A DNA stretch of 30,568 bases from JAJDGF01 sp031549325. Lineage in GTDB: Bacteria; Bacillota; Clostridia; Christensenellales; Aristaeellaceae. The notes under the pieces were generated by a model, which saw nothing but the letters and a program-made list of their open reading frames with translations, was not told where the DNA came from and ran no database searches. Within the stretch, counting starts at the first letter, position 1; each line of letters begins with the position of its first letter. Below are positions 7,383 through 17,336 of this stretch, in pieces. The translations under genes were made by a program, and so were the position numbers. The stretch covers positions 1 to 30,568 of the forward strand of contig JAVBQA010000095.1 of assembly GCA_031549325.1 (NCBI GenBank), read 5' to 3'.

Positions 7383-8807
7383 TCAGCCCACGTCCAGCTC
7401 CAGTATCGCCGCGGCGTAGATCTTCATGGCCTTAACGATGGAAGGGATGTGCGCGTACTCGTCGGGCGCGTGGGCGCCGCCGTGGGTCTCGGGCAGCCCT
7501 TCGGGGCGGGGCTGAGGCCCCTGAAAGTCGGGGCCAAAGGTGATGGCGCACGGCAGGCAGCGCGAGTAGGTGCCGCCGCAGGCGGTGAAGGCAGGCGCGT
7601 CGTCGCCCGTCAGCTCTTTGTAAACATCCATCAGCGCCGCGACGCGCGGATCGTCCACCGGCATGTAGAACGGCTTGCCGATCTTCAGCGCGTCCACAGA
7701 AAAACCCTGCTTTGCCGCCCATGCGGGAAAGTCCTTCTCCAGCGCCTCCAGATCCTGGTTCAGCGACAGGCGGCAGTCCACGCTCAGCGTGACTTTCGCC
7801 TCCCGGGTCAAGGCGGTGCCGACGACCATGGTGGTGCGGCCGGTCTCCGGATCCTCGCAGGCGATGCCCGCGTGGGCGCCCGAATCGTCGGACGACAGCC
7901 GCTCGATGGCGCGCACAGCGTCGAGCGATGTGCCGCCGACAAGCCCCGCCCTGCCGATGGCCGACGCCAGCAGGTGGATGGCGGATGCGCCGCGCTCCGG
8001 GTGCGCCGCGTGGGCGGCCGCGCCGGTGGCGATGAGCAGCGCGCCCTCGAGCGTCTGCTGGGCCTCGATGTCCTTGACGCCCGCCGCCTTTAGCGCGGCG
8101 ACCGCTTGATCATAGTTGCACGCAATCAGCGCGCTGGCGCTCGGGGGCACCATGTTGGCCGCCTCGCCGCCGCCGAAGGTGAGCAGGCCGCCGTCGCCCT
8201 TGCCGATGCTGAGCGAGGCGTTCAGCATACCCTTTTGCGCGTAGTTCACCGGAAAGCGCATGTCGGGCACCAGCGAAACCACCGGGCACACCTGCGTCTT
8301 CACGAAATACTCCATGTCAGCCATGCCGGTCTCTTCCGCGCAGCCCAACACCAGCCTGAGCCCGTGGCGCAGCGGAATGCCCAGCTCCCGGAACATGCGC
8401 ATCAGCTGCAGGCCCATCACGCAGGCGCCTTTGTTGTCAGACACGCCGCGCCCGATCACAAATTCGCCGGCTCGCGTGCCGCCGAAGGGCGGATGGATCC
8501 AGCCCTCGCCCTCGGGCACCACGTCCAGGTGCCCCAAGATGCCGATGGCGTTGTTCAGATCCCCCATCACCACGCTGCCGCAGTAGCCCTCGTGGTTGAG
8601 CACGTCAAACCCATAGCTGGCGGCGCGCATCAGCGCGTAGTCCAGCATCTCGCGCATCTCGGGCCCGAACGGCGCGCGCACCACGCCCAGATCCGCGCGG
8701 CTGACGCTGCGGATGCGGGAAAACGCCTGTATGTCTTGGATGAGCTCGTCCTGGTGCTCATCGATCCACTGATTCATCTGCTGAAGCGTTGCCTTTGAAC
8801 TCTTCAT
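7383..8807 (-). CDS. M20 family dipeptidase (PepV/Sapep-like metallopeptidase)
   Basis: 474 residues, the usual length of PepV-type dipeptidases. Metal and catalytic residues are visible: GHLDVVPEG with His93 and Asp95, GVSDNKGA with the bridging Asp124, GCAEETG with Glu158/Glu159, and VPDMRFPV with Asp182. These enzymes are cytoplasmic Zn/Mn-dependent exopeptidases that split dipeptides, serving amino-acid recycling. The ATG at 8805-8807 is seven bases from AGGAGG, while an ATG six bases further upstream touches the SD and is unlikely. Its first 50 bases overlap the end of tadA. Downstream lies a GNAT gene after an 85-base gap, in the same direction. Confidence 0.92.
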   Translation of the reverse strand: MKSSKATLQQMNQWIDEHQDELIQDIQAFSRIRSVSRADLGVVRAPFGPEMREMLDYALMRAASYGFDVLNHEGYCGSVVMGDLNNAIGILGHLDVVPEGEGWIHPPFGGTRAGEFVIGRGVSDNKGACVMGLQLMRMFRELGIPLRHGLRLVLGCAEETGMADMEYFVKTQVCPVVSLVPDMRFPVNYAQKGMLNASLSIGKGDGGLLTFGGGEAANMVPPSASALIACNYDQAVAALKAAGVKDIEAQQTLEGALLIATGAAAHAAHPERGASAIHLLASAIGRAGLVGGTSLDAVRAIERLSSDDSGAHAGIACEDPETGRTTMVVGTALTREAKVTLSVDCRLSLNQDLEALEKDFPAWAAKQGFSVDALKIGKPFYMPVDDPRVAALMDVYKELTGDDAPAFTACGGTYSRCLPCAITFGPDFQGPQPRPEGLPETHGGAHAPDEYAHIPSIVKAMKIYAAAILELDVG

Positions 8808-9258
8808 TTTCATACCTCCTGTCCAAGAAAAAGGCGCCAAGCAGCGCCTCGCACTCGTGTTTCAGCACGCCGCCGTCGGCGGGGGCGAAATGATTGAACG
8901 ACGGATCCTCCGTCAGCCGGTACACACTGCCGCAGCAGCCCGCTTGCCGGTCATACGCGCCAAACACCACGCGCTCCACCCGGCTCTGCACGATCGCCCC
9001 GGCGCACATGCAGCACGGCTCGAGCGTCACGTAGAGCGTGAGACCCGTCAGCCGCCACCCGCCGAGAACCTCGGCGGCCCGCCGGATGCACAGCAGCTCG
9101 GCGTGGGCGGAAGGGTCCTTGGCGCGCTCGCGCTCGTTGTGGGCGCGGGCGATGATGTGCTCGCCCCGAGCGATCACGCAGCCCACGGGCAGCTCGCCCT
9201 CGGAAAGCGCAAGCTTCGCCTCCGCAATGGCCTCGCGCATCATCCGTTCGCTCATCAT
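8758..9258 (-). CDS. tadA: tRNA-specific adenosine deaminase
   Basis: 166 residues. It deaminates A34 to inosine in the tRNA-Arg(ACG) anticodon, which lets one tRNA read several CGN codons. The zinc and catalytic residues are visible: the HAE motif with His52 and Glu54, and PCCMC with Cys82 and Cys85. A frame stays open far upstream, but similarity begins with SERMMREAIAEAKLA, so the start is one of two adjacent ATGs at 9256-9258 or 9253-9255, behind GAAGGG. The C-terminal tail runs 50 bases into the M20 gene, an unusually long overlap; the last ~15 residues look non-conserved. It heads a run of four minus-strand genes. Confidence 0.94.
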   Translation of the reverse strand: MMSERMMREAIAEAKLALSEGELPVGCVIARGEHIIARAHNERERAKDPSAHAELLCIRRAAEVLGGWRLTGLTLYVTLEPCCMCAGAIVQSRVERVVFGAYDRQAGCCGSVYRLTEDPSFNHFAPADGGVLKHECEALLGAFFLDRRYENEEFKGNASADESVDR

Positions 9259-9277
9259 AAACCCTTCTTTCTCCAAT

Positions 9278-9286
9278 AGTATAGCA
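9278..9286 (-). promoter_or_regulatory. Extended -10 promoter of tadA
   Basis: On the minus strand TGC-TATACT forms an extended -10 element about 20 bases before the tadA start. The -35 region matches the consensus poorly. Confidence 0.5.
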
Positions 9287-9458
9287 CGATTAAGTAAAAG
9301 TATCGTGAGGGGGCAACGAAAATCTTTGCGATGGATGCTCGGCGGGAACCTCTGGCCGCAGCCAAACCTTCTTATATTGAGGCGGCGCGAAAGCGGAATC
9401 CCCCACCCCCCCCCGAGCCCATGCCGGGCGCCTTGATCGCGCCCGCAATCCCCCCCAC

Positions 9459-9497
9459 GTAAAATGGGCGCTTCTATGCAAGAAACGCCCATTTTTA
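9459..9497. terminator. Strong bidirectional terminator-like hairpin
   Basis: AAAATGGGCG and CGCCCATTTT pair perfectly over 10 bp, and the inner TTCT/AGAA extends the stem around a 5-base loop. Both strands end in T-rich tracts. No known gene ends here, so it implies an unannotated transcript arriving from one side, most likely from the structured region at 9500-9730 on the minus strand. Confidence 0.65.
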
Positions 9498-9720
9498 CAA
9501 TTCACCTGCGAAGGTTTTCCTTATGTGTCCGTGTGCCGTGCCAGCCGCCCGCTCCTATGGCGCAGCCCGTGTGTATGCGGGTCTGTTTTGATGACTGGCG
9601 CAGCCCCGAAGAAAATTGTATGCCCTACCGCCGGCCGATAGACCCAAAGGGGGAGATTGGGGCATCGGCCGGCCGCACGCACTGATCCGTCTGCAATAGG
9701 CATCTCTCCTTTCGTTCTGA
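9461..9720 (-). ncRNA. Candidate structured non-coding RNA (unassigned)
   Basis: On the minus strand a TATACT box (9725-9730) would start transcription near 9720. The first part folds as ATGCC/GGCAT (9620-9624 with 9699-9703), enclosing a 10-bp stem GCCGGCCGAT/ATCGGCCGGC (9630-9639 with 9664-9673) capped by CCCAA/TTGGG. A repeated GGCTGCGCCA follows, and the unit ends in the terminator hairpin at 9459-9497. The -35 is weak (CTGTCT). I recognise no known RNA family. Confidence 0.3.
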
Positions 9721-9784
9721 TGAAAGTATATCGTCACAATTTGAACCAGACAGGGTCAAGCTGTGAACAAAATGCGAACATGCT

Positions 9785-9813
9785 TTGACGCGCGTCCCAA
9801 AAATGCTTATAAT
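9785..9813 (+). promoter_or_regulatory. Sigma-A promoter of the glycosyltransferase/ydcF operon
   Basis: TTGACG (9785-9790) and TATAAT (9808-9813) with a 17-base spacer, 36 bases before the first start codon. Confidence 0.85.
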
Positions 9814-9849
9814 GGAAAGGACAGGCAATCCAAGCGAGCGAGGTTAATC

Positions 9850-10968
9850 ATGCGCGTACTGCACGTTAATTCCTATTATAGCGTGGGCCCGTTTTACAGG
9901 GGGCTGTTCGAGGCCCAGCGGCAAATGGGCGAGCAGCTCTCCGTGTTTGTGCCGGTGGCGCAGGGCTTTCAATCGCCTTTTGATTTCGGGGATTACGCCA
10001 CCGTCTCCCCAGACCACGGGCGCTTTGACCGGCTGTGGTTCCCGCTGAAGCACGGCAAAATATTGAAGGACGCCGAGAACCGGTTTGGCGGGCAACGGTT
10101 TGATGTGGCGCACGCCCACTCGCTGTTTTCCAACGGCTACATCGCCTGGCAGCTGCATCAGCGCCACGGCTGGCCGTATGCCGTGGCCGTGCGGGACAGC
10201 GACGTGAACGCTTTTTTCAGGCGCATGCCCCATCTTAGAGGCATGGGCCGGGCGATCCTCAGGGACGCGGCGCGGGTGATCTTCCTGTCCGCGCCCTACC
10301 GAGATTCGGCGCTGGCCCCTTATCTGAGCCAGGATGCGCTGGACGCCGTGAAGGCCAAATCCGAGGTGATCCCCAACGGCATCGACGCCTTCTGGCACGC
10401 GCACCGGGCGGACGCGCCGCACCGCCCGGATCCGGGCGTGATCCGGCTGCTGCTGGTGGGGCGCGCGTCCAAGCGCAAGAACGCGCTGGCCGCGCTGGCA
10501 GCCGCGGACGCGCTCGCTGCCCAGGGGAAAAAGGTGCGCTTCGACGTGGTGATCGGGCTGGTGGAGGATCCGGGCATATTGGATCGGATTCGCGCGCACC
10601 CGCTGGTCACGCTGCACCAAAATCTCAGCCGGGAGCAGCTGCTTCCCCTGTATCGCGCGGCGGACGTGTTTGTGCTGCCGTCTCTGCAGGAGACCTTCGG
10701 GCTGGCGTACGCCGAGGCCCTGAGCCAAGGCCTGCCGGTCATCTACACCGCGGGGCAGGGCTTCGACGGCCAGTTCCCGGACGGCCATGTGGGCTACGCG
10801 GTGAACCCCCGCGACCCACAAGAGATTGCCGCCCGCATTCTGGACATCCTTTCGCGCCATGAATCCGTCGCCCGGGCCGCGCTTCTGGAATCCGCGCGCT
10901 ACGACTGGACCGCGTTCGCCGCGCGCTACGCCGAGATTTACCGGGAGGTGGCCCATGCCGATTCGTAG
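9850..10968 (+). CDS. Glycosyltransferase family 4
   Basis: 372 residues with the GT-B fold of two Rossmann domains. The N-terminal acceptor domain opens MRVLHVNSYYSVGPF; the C-terminal nucleotide-sugar domain has LLLVGRASKRKN, and the E-x7-E motif is Glu281 to Glu289 in QETFGLAYAEALSQGLPV, which binds the sugar-nucleotide donor. No membrane segment or signal peptide, so it acts on the cytoplasmic face, presumably in surface polysaccharide or glycolipid synthesis; donor and acceptor cannot be told. The open frame extends 29 codons upstream, but the -10 box at 9808-9813 lies within that extension, and family similarity begins at the ATG at 9850, which has GAGG eight bases upstream. The end overlaps the next gene by 14 bases. 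Confidence 0.9.
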   Translation: MRVLHVNSYYSVGPFYRGLFEAQRQMGEQLSVFVPVAQGFQSPFDFGDYATVSPDHGRFDRLWFPLKHGKILKDAENRFGGQRFDVAHAHSLFSNGYIAWQLHQRHGWPYAVAVRDSDVNAFFRRMPHLRGMGRAILRDAARVIFLSAPYRDSALAPYLSQDALDAVKAKSEVIPNGIDAFWHAHRADAPHRPDPGVIRLLLVGRASKRKNALAALAAADALAAQGKKVRFDVVIGLVEDPGILDRIRAHPLVTLHQNLSREQLLPLYRAADVFVLPSLQETFGLAYAEALSQGLPVIYTAGQGFDGQFPDGHVGYAVNPRDPQEIAARILDILSRHESVARAALLESARYDWTAFAARYAEIYREVAHADS

Positions 10969-12163
10969 GCTCGTCATGCTCACCAAGGAATACCCAAGCC
11001 CGGGCGACCCAAGTTACAGCTTTGTGGAGCAGCTGGCCAAGGGCTTCGCGGCACAGGGCGTACAGGTCACGGTCATCGCGCCGCTCAGCCTGACCCGGGC
11101 GCTGCTGCGCCGAAAGGCGCTGCCCGCGCGGCGCGCGGTTTCCGGGGGCGTGACCCTGCTGCGCCCGCTGACGCTCAGCTTTTCCGGGAAAGCCCCCGGA
11201 CTGAACCACGCGCTGTTCAAGCGCGCGGCAAAAAACGCGCTGCGCTCGCTGCCCGAAAAGCCCGACGCGCTGTATGGCCACTTTGTGGCGCTGTCCGGCG
11301 CCAGCGCGGGAGAGCTCGGCCGCGCGCTGGGCATTCCATCCTTCCTGGGCTACGGCGAGAGCAGCCCCGCGCTGTACGCGGACTACAGCCAGACGTTCCT
11401 GAAGGGCGCGCTGGCCCCCCTGACGGGTGTGATTTCCGTCTCCAGTGAGAACGCGCGGGAGCTTCGCGCGCAGCGCATTCTAAAAGAAGAAACCCCCGTC
11501 GGCGTGTTTCCAAACGGCGTGGATCCCGGGCGGTTCCGCCCCATGGACCGGGACGCCGCCCGGGAACAGCTGGGCTTTCCCAAGGACGCGTTCATCGTGT
11601 CGTTTGTGGGCGGCTTCATCCCGCGCAAAGGCATCGGAACGCTGTGCGCCGCGCTGAAGTCGCTGCCCGGCGCGCGATCCATCTTCATCGGGCGCGGGCC
11701 CATTCAGCCAGACGCCCCGGACACGCTGTTTCAGGGATCCCTGCCCAATGACCAGATTCCGCTGCACCTGGCGGCGAGCGACGTGTTTGCGCTGCCCACC
11801 CGGGCCGAGGGCTGCTGCAACGCCATCGTAGAGGCGCTTTCGATGGGCCTCCCGGTGGTCTCGAGCGACCTGCCCTTCAATGACGACATTCTGAGCGACG
11901 CCAACTCCCTCCGGGTCGACCCGGAAAGCGTCCCCGAAATCGCCGCCGCCATCAGAAAACTCATGGACGATCCGGCGCTCAGGGAAGCGCTCGCCGCCGG
12001 CGCGCGCGCGTCCGGTCAGGAACTTACCATCAGCTCGCGCGTCCAAAAGATATTACATTTTATGGAGGAAACTGCCTTTGCAAAAAACCAAAGAAAAACC
12101 GGCGAAGAGGCGATGGTTTCTGAAGACATTGAGCATACTGATTCTGTTGGCGGTCCTGCTTGA
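10955..12163 (+). CDS. Glycosyltransferase family 4 (second copy, distinct)
   Basis: 402 residues, GT-B fold. N-terminus MPIRRLVMLTKEYPSPGDP, a loop GGFIPRKGI in the donor domain, and the E-x7-E motif at Glu285 and Glu293 in RAEGCCNAIVEALSMGLPV. It differs clearly from the gene before it, so the two probably add different sugars in the same pathway. The ATG at 10955 follows GGGAGG by six bases. The conserved part ends near RVQKILHFMEE; the remaining ~28 residues are polar, and the gene overlaps the following ydcF gene by 86 bases in another frame, a long overlap that may have arisen by loss of an earlier stop codon. Confidence 0.9.
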   Translation: MPIRRLVMLTKEYPSPGDPSYSFVEQLAKGFAAQGVQVTVIAPLSLTRALLRRKALPARRAVSGGVTLLRPLTLSFSGKAPGLNHALFKRAAKNALRSLPEKPDALYGHFVALSGASAGELGRALGIPSFLGYGESSPALYADYSQTFLKGALAPLTGVISVSSENARELRAQRILKEETPVGVFPNGVDPGRFRPMDRDAAREQLGFPKDAFIVSFVGGFIPRKGIGTLCAALKSLPGARSIFIGRGPIQPDAPDTLFQGSLPNDQIPLHLAASDVFALPTRAEGCCNAIVEALSMGLPVVSSDLPFNDDILSDANSLRVDPESVPEIAAAIRKLMDDPALREALAAGARASGQELTISSRVQKILHFMEETAFAKNQRKTGEEAMVSEDIEHTDSVGGPA

Positions 12164-12728
12164 GGGCGGGCTGATGCTGGCCGTGTACCTGTGCGGCGAG
12201 CGGCAGCGGCCCCTTGCGCAGTCCGACGCCATCATCGTGCTGGGCGCCCGGGTCATGGAGGACGGAACCCTCAGCACCACGCTGACCCATCGCATGAACA
12301 AAGCCTGTGACATCTATGAGCAGGGCTACGCCGAAACCATCATCGTGTGCGGCGGACAGGGTGCGAACGAGCCCGTGCCCGAGGCCGACGCCATGGCCGA
12401 GTATCTGATGCAAAAGGGCGTGCCGCCAAGCGCGATTTTGCGCGAGCTGAACTCCTTCGACACCCTGCAGAACCTTGTGAACGCCCAAGGCTTGATGCGC
12501 GAAAGGGGCCTCAATACCGCCATCATCGTCAGTTCAGAATACCATATCCAGCGCGCGCTATGGATCGCGCGAGACATCGGCCTTCCCGCCACCGGCGCGG
12601 GCGCGCTCAGCCAAAACCTCAGGCGCAACCGCGTGCGCGCGACCTTCCGCGAAACGCTGTCCTGGCTGAACTACTTCTCCGGCGGGCTGCTGGGCAAGTT
12701 CAGCGGGCTCACCGAAGGCGGTGAGTGA
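12078..12728 (+). CDS. YdcF/SanA-type membrane protein (DUF218), copy 1
   Basis: 216 residues. A basic N-terminus and one membrane helix (about 15-38) are followed by the DUF218 domain: SDAIIVLGARV, the Rossmann-like opening, then VCGGQGANE, EADAMAEYL, NSFDTLQNLVNA and SSEYHIQRALWIA. Proteins of this family (YdcF, SanA, ElyC) sit in the membrane and influence envelope polymer synthesis; their reaction is not settled. The start is TTG at 12078, nine bases after GGAGG; the next in-frame ATG would remove the membrane helix, so TTG is preferred. Context behind two glycosyltransferases supports an envelope role. The stop overlaps the next gene's GTG. Confidence 0.85.
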   Translation: MQKTKEKPAKRRWFLKTLSILILLAVLLEGGLMLAVYLCGERQRPLAQSDAIIVLGARVMEDGTLSTTLTHRMNKACDIYEQGYAETIIVCGGQGANEPVPEADAMAEYLMQKGVPPSAILRELNSFDTLQNLVNAQGLMRERGLNTAIIVSSEYHIQRALWIARDIGLPATGAGALSQNLRRNRVRATFRETLSWLNYFSGGLLGKFSGLTEGGE

Positions 12729-13366
12729 GCATGGGCAAACACGCCCAAAAAAGAAGGCGGTGGCCGAAGATATTGGTTTGGATCGTGTGCGCCGGCATTG
12801 CGGCTGAGCTGCTGTTCATGGGTTACATCTATGCCGTGGGCGTGCACGCCTGGACGGTGGAGCCCATCAAATCCAGCGCGATCGTCGTGCTGGGCGCGCG
12901 AGTAAACCCAAACGGTCAGATGTCCTCCACCCAATTCTACCGAACCCAGCGGGCGCTGGAGCTTTACAACGAGGGCTTTGCGGACTATGTGATTTGCTGC
13001 GGCGGGCAGGGGCCGGACGAGCCCCGGATCGAGGCCGAGGCCATGGCCGAGTATCTGATCGGGCGCGGCGTGCCGGAAGACCGGCTGCTGATGGACAAGA
13101 CGTCCACGGACACGAGCGAGAACCTGCTGCACGCCAGGGCGCTGATGGCCGAGCACAATCTGTCCACCGCGATTGTGGTCACCTCCGACTACCACCTGAC
13201 CCGCGCGCTGTGGCAGGCGAAGGATGCGGGGCTTTCTGCCACCGGCGCGGCGGCCAAGGGGCCGGACAGCGCCTATAAGTTTGTCGAGGCGTATTTTCGC
13301 GAGTCGGTCAGCTGGGTGAACTATTGGAGCGGCGGGGCGATTGACAAGCTTCTGTTCTGGCGATAA
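12725..13366 (+). CDS. YdcF/SanA-type membrane protein (DUF218), copy 2
   Basis: 213 residues, clearly a paralogue of the preceding gene: SSAIVVLGARVNPNG, CCGGQGPDEPRIEAEA, MAEYLIGRGVPEDRLL, STDTSENLLHARALMAE and TSDYHLTRALWQAKDAG align block by block with copy 1. One membrane helix near residues 17-40 places the domain outside the cytoplasm. The start is GTG at 12725, overlapping the upstream stop as GTGA; an ATG two codons later (12731) is equally possible. It ends the operon and is followed by a strong hairpin. A heterodimer or two steps of one pathway can be imagined, but no partner is known. Confidence 0.85.
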   Translation: MSMGKHAQKRRRWPKILVWIVCAGIAAELLFMGYIYAVGVHAWTVEPIKSSAIVVLGARVNPNGQMSSTQFYRTQRALELYNEGFADYVICCGGQGPDEPRIEAEAMAEYLIGRGVPEDRLLMDKTSTDTSENLLHARALMAEHNLSTAIVVTSDYHLTRALWQAKDAGLSATGAAAKGPDSAYKFVEAYFRESVSWVNYWSGGAIDKLLFWR

Positions 13367-13373
13367 AACGAAC

Positions 13374-13421
13374 ACGGCCAGCGAGTGAGCGTATTGTGGA
13401 ATACGCGATCTCGCTGGCCGT
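13374..13421. terminator. Long hairpin between convergent ydcF copy 2 and ppdK
   Basis: A perfect 12-bp stem (ACGGCCAGCGAG with CTCGCTGGCCGT), a 3x3 internal loop, then a 7-bp stem (GCGTATT with AATACGC) and a 4-base loop. No long T run follows on either strand, so termination would rest on stem strength. Its core GGCCAGCG recurs in the hairpin at 26549. Confidence 0.55.
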
Positions 13422-13463
13422 ATGAAGTTTACACAGCCGGTGTGCCCTTATGGGCCGCCCGGA

Positions 13464-16106
<2,643 letters not shown>

Positions 16107-16455
16107 GTTGCTCCCCCTTAGTTATTTCTTAACGGTTTCCACTTGTATTTATCAGTATATCTCATATTGACGTATTTTACCACTTAAAGTTGGTTAATAA
16201 TTCAAATTATGAGCGCGTTTGGCGGCAATTCCTGCAGAAAATAGACGCAAACCGGCGCCACTTCAGCCCGGAGCGCCCCGCTGCCCGGCCTTGTAACAAC
16301 CGTCACCCGCGCCCGCAAATCGGAAGCCTCGAATCGGCAGCGCCGGTTTACGGGCGCGAACGGGGGCTGGCCGGGGCGCGATGGGCCGCTGGCCGGCTGC
16401 CGCAGAAAACAAAAAAGCGCCGTTTCGCACGGCGCTTTTTGGGGGTCGACCCGCT
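16107..16455. other. 349-base intergenic region upstream of ppdK
   Basis: The ppdK-proximal ~95 bases are A/T-rich and contain a minus-strand TATACT (16154-16159) as candidate -10 without a convincing -35. The middle part is GC-rich and holds a 10-bp inverted repeat, AAACCGGCGC (16249-16258) with GCGCCGGTTT (16340-16349), able to close an 81-base loop. The distal end holds the terminator of the next gene. A plus-strand frame at 16190-16459 has no proper start or SD and is not called. Confidence 0.5.
16410..16440. terminator. Rho-independent terminator after the membrane protein gene
   Basis: AAAAAGCGCCGT and ACGGCGCTTTTT pair over 12 bp around a 5-base loop, with T runs on both strands. It lies 16 bases after the stop of the minus-strand gene. 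Confidence 0.88.
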
Positions 16456-17250
16456 CTAGTCAAGAATGTCCAGCTTCAACCGGCAGTTGTCGGTGGTCGC
16501 AAAGTAGTCGACGGCGATCTGCATGTTGTCTTTCTTGAAGGAGCAGGAGAAGATGTGATCGACAGGCTCCAGCGTGCCCACCAGGATCCAGTCGCTCTGC
16601 GCCAGCTCGCTGACATAGGAGATGGCGTCGCTGGCCGACATCTGGCGGTAGGTGAGCCAGCGGCTCTTCTCGCCGGTGCCCTTCTCCCAGTTCACCAGGT
16701 CGCCCGCGTTGGGCAGCGGAAAAGCGGCGTATTCCGGTTCGTTCCAGGTGGCGCGCGGCTCGGCGCACAGCTCGATGGCGTCCTTGTTGGGCCGTTTGAC
16801 CAGATGAATCTCGACATCCCGATGGCTCAGCACGATCAGCGTGTCGGACTTGATGTAAACCTGCGCGCCGTCGTTGGCCAGATCCTCGGCGTACTGCGCG
16901 AATTTGGCCGACACCGCCGGGGGCACCCGGATCTCGGCATGGGTTCCCTCCGGGTTCATGTGGGTCTCATACACGCTGGACTCGAGCACCGGCACCGACG
17001 GGAATTGGGCGGACGGCCAGGCTTTGAGCACGCCCTGCTCCTCGGTGGTGTTCACCTGATCCTCCTGCACGATCTGGCTCTGATCCTCGATGCGGCGCTG
17101 CGTCAGCCAGTAAGACATGTAAAGCGCCACGCCGATGACCAGCACCGCAAACAGGCTGACCAGCGCGTACTGGATCATATGGCCGCGCCGCTTGTGCAGC
17201 TCGTCCTCTTTCAGCGTGAAAATGTCGTCATCATACTCGGGCTTTGGCAT
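16456..17250 (-). CDS. Single-pass membrane protein of unknown function
   Basis: 264 residues, no family recognised. An acidic start (residues 1-20, DDDIF, KEDE) is followed by HKRRG and one hydrophobic helix at about 26-47, then a Gln/Glu-rich linker and an extracytoplasmic domain of about 190 residues with alternating beta-like and helical stretches (VYIKSDTLIVLSHRDVEIHL, YFATTDNCRLKLD). Topology by the positive-inside rule: N-terminus in the cytoplasm, domain outside. No catalytic motif or lipobox is visible. The ATG is nine bases from AGGAG. It has its own extended -10 promoter and strong terminator, so it is a single-gene unit between mgtC-like and ppdK genes. Function cannot be assigned. 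Confidence 0.8.
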   Translation of the reverse strand: MPKPEYDDDIFTLKEDELHKRRGHMIQYALVSLFAVLVIGVALYMSYWLTQRRIEDQSQIVQEDQVNTTEEQGVLKAWPSAQFPSVPVLESSVYETHMNPEGTHAEIRVPPAVSAKFAQYAEDLANDGAQVYIKSDTLIVLSHRDVEIHLVKRPNKDAIELCAEPRATWNEPEYAAFPLPNAGDLVNWEKGTGEKSRWLTYRQMSASDAISYVSELAQSDWILVGTLEPVDHIFSCSFKKDNMQIAVDYFATTDNCRLKLDILD

Positions 17251-17282
17251 GGGTAAGATCTCCTTATCCGTTATCCCGCGCT

Positions 17283-17291
17283 ATTATACCA
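17283..17291 (-). promoter_or_regulatory. Extended -10 promoter of the single-pass membrane protein
   Basis: On the minus strand TGG-TATAAT: a perfect -10 with the TGn extension, 33 bases before the ATG. The best -35 candidate (TTGCGC) matches only in its first half. Confidence 0.65.
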
Positions 17292-17304
17292 CATAACAAG
17301 GAAA

Positions 17305-17336
17305 CGGCGCAAGCGATCGCGCGTTCTCGCGCTTGC
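17305..17336 (-). terminator. Weak terminator-like hairpin after mgtC-like gene
   Basis: GCAAGCG pairs with CGCTTGC around a GC-rich loop immediately after the stop of the MgtC-type gene. The T-rich tract behind it is interrupted, so termination is uncertain. Confidence 0.35.

Larger units (their letters stand above)
9287..9849. other. 563-base divergent intergenic region without a clear gene
   Basis: Between tadA (minus) and the glycosyltransferase operon (plus). It contains a strong bidirectional hairpin (9459-9497), a second long hairpin (9630-9673) with an outer helping stem, a minus-strand TATACT at 9725-9730 and the plus-strand operon promoter at 9785-9813. A 60-codon minus-strand frame (9521-9703) preceded by AAAGGAGAG is present, but its composition is Arg/Pro-rich and it overlaps the structured part, so I do not call it a gene. 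No SRP RNA, tmRNA or RNase P RNA signature was found here. Confidence 0.6.

Noticed and set aside
9521..9703. 60-codon minus-strand frame with AAAGGAGAG before its ATG
   Set aside because: SD too close, Arg/Pro-rich composition, and it coincides with strong RNA-like pairing; not safe as a gene.
9287..9849. SRP RNA next to tadA, as in Bacillus
   Set aside because: The conserved GGAAGGAAGCAGCC-type core was not found on either strand.
16190..16459. Plus-strand frame upstream of ppdK
   Set aside because: Starts at TTG without SD and runs through a terminator hairpin; composition is not protein-like.
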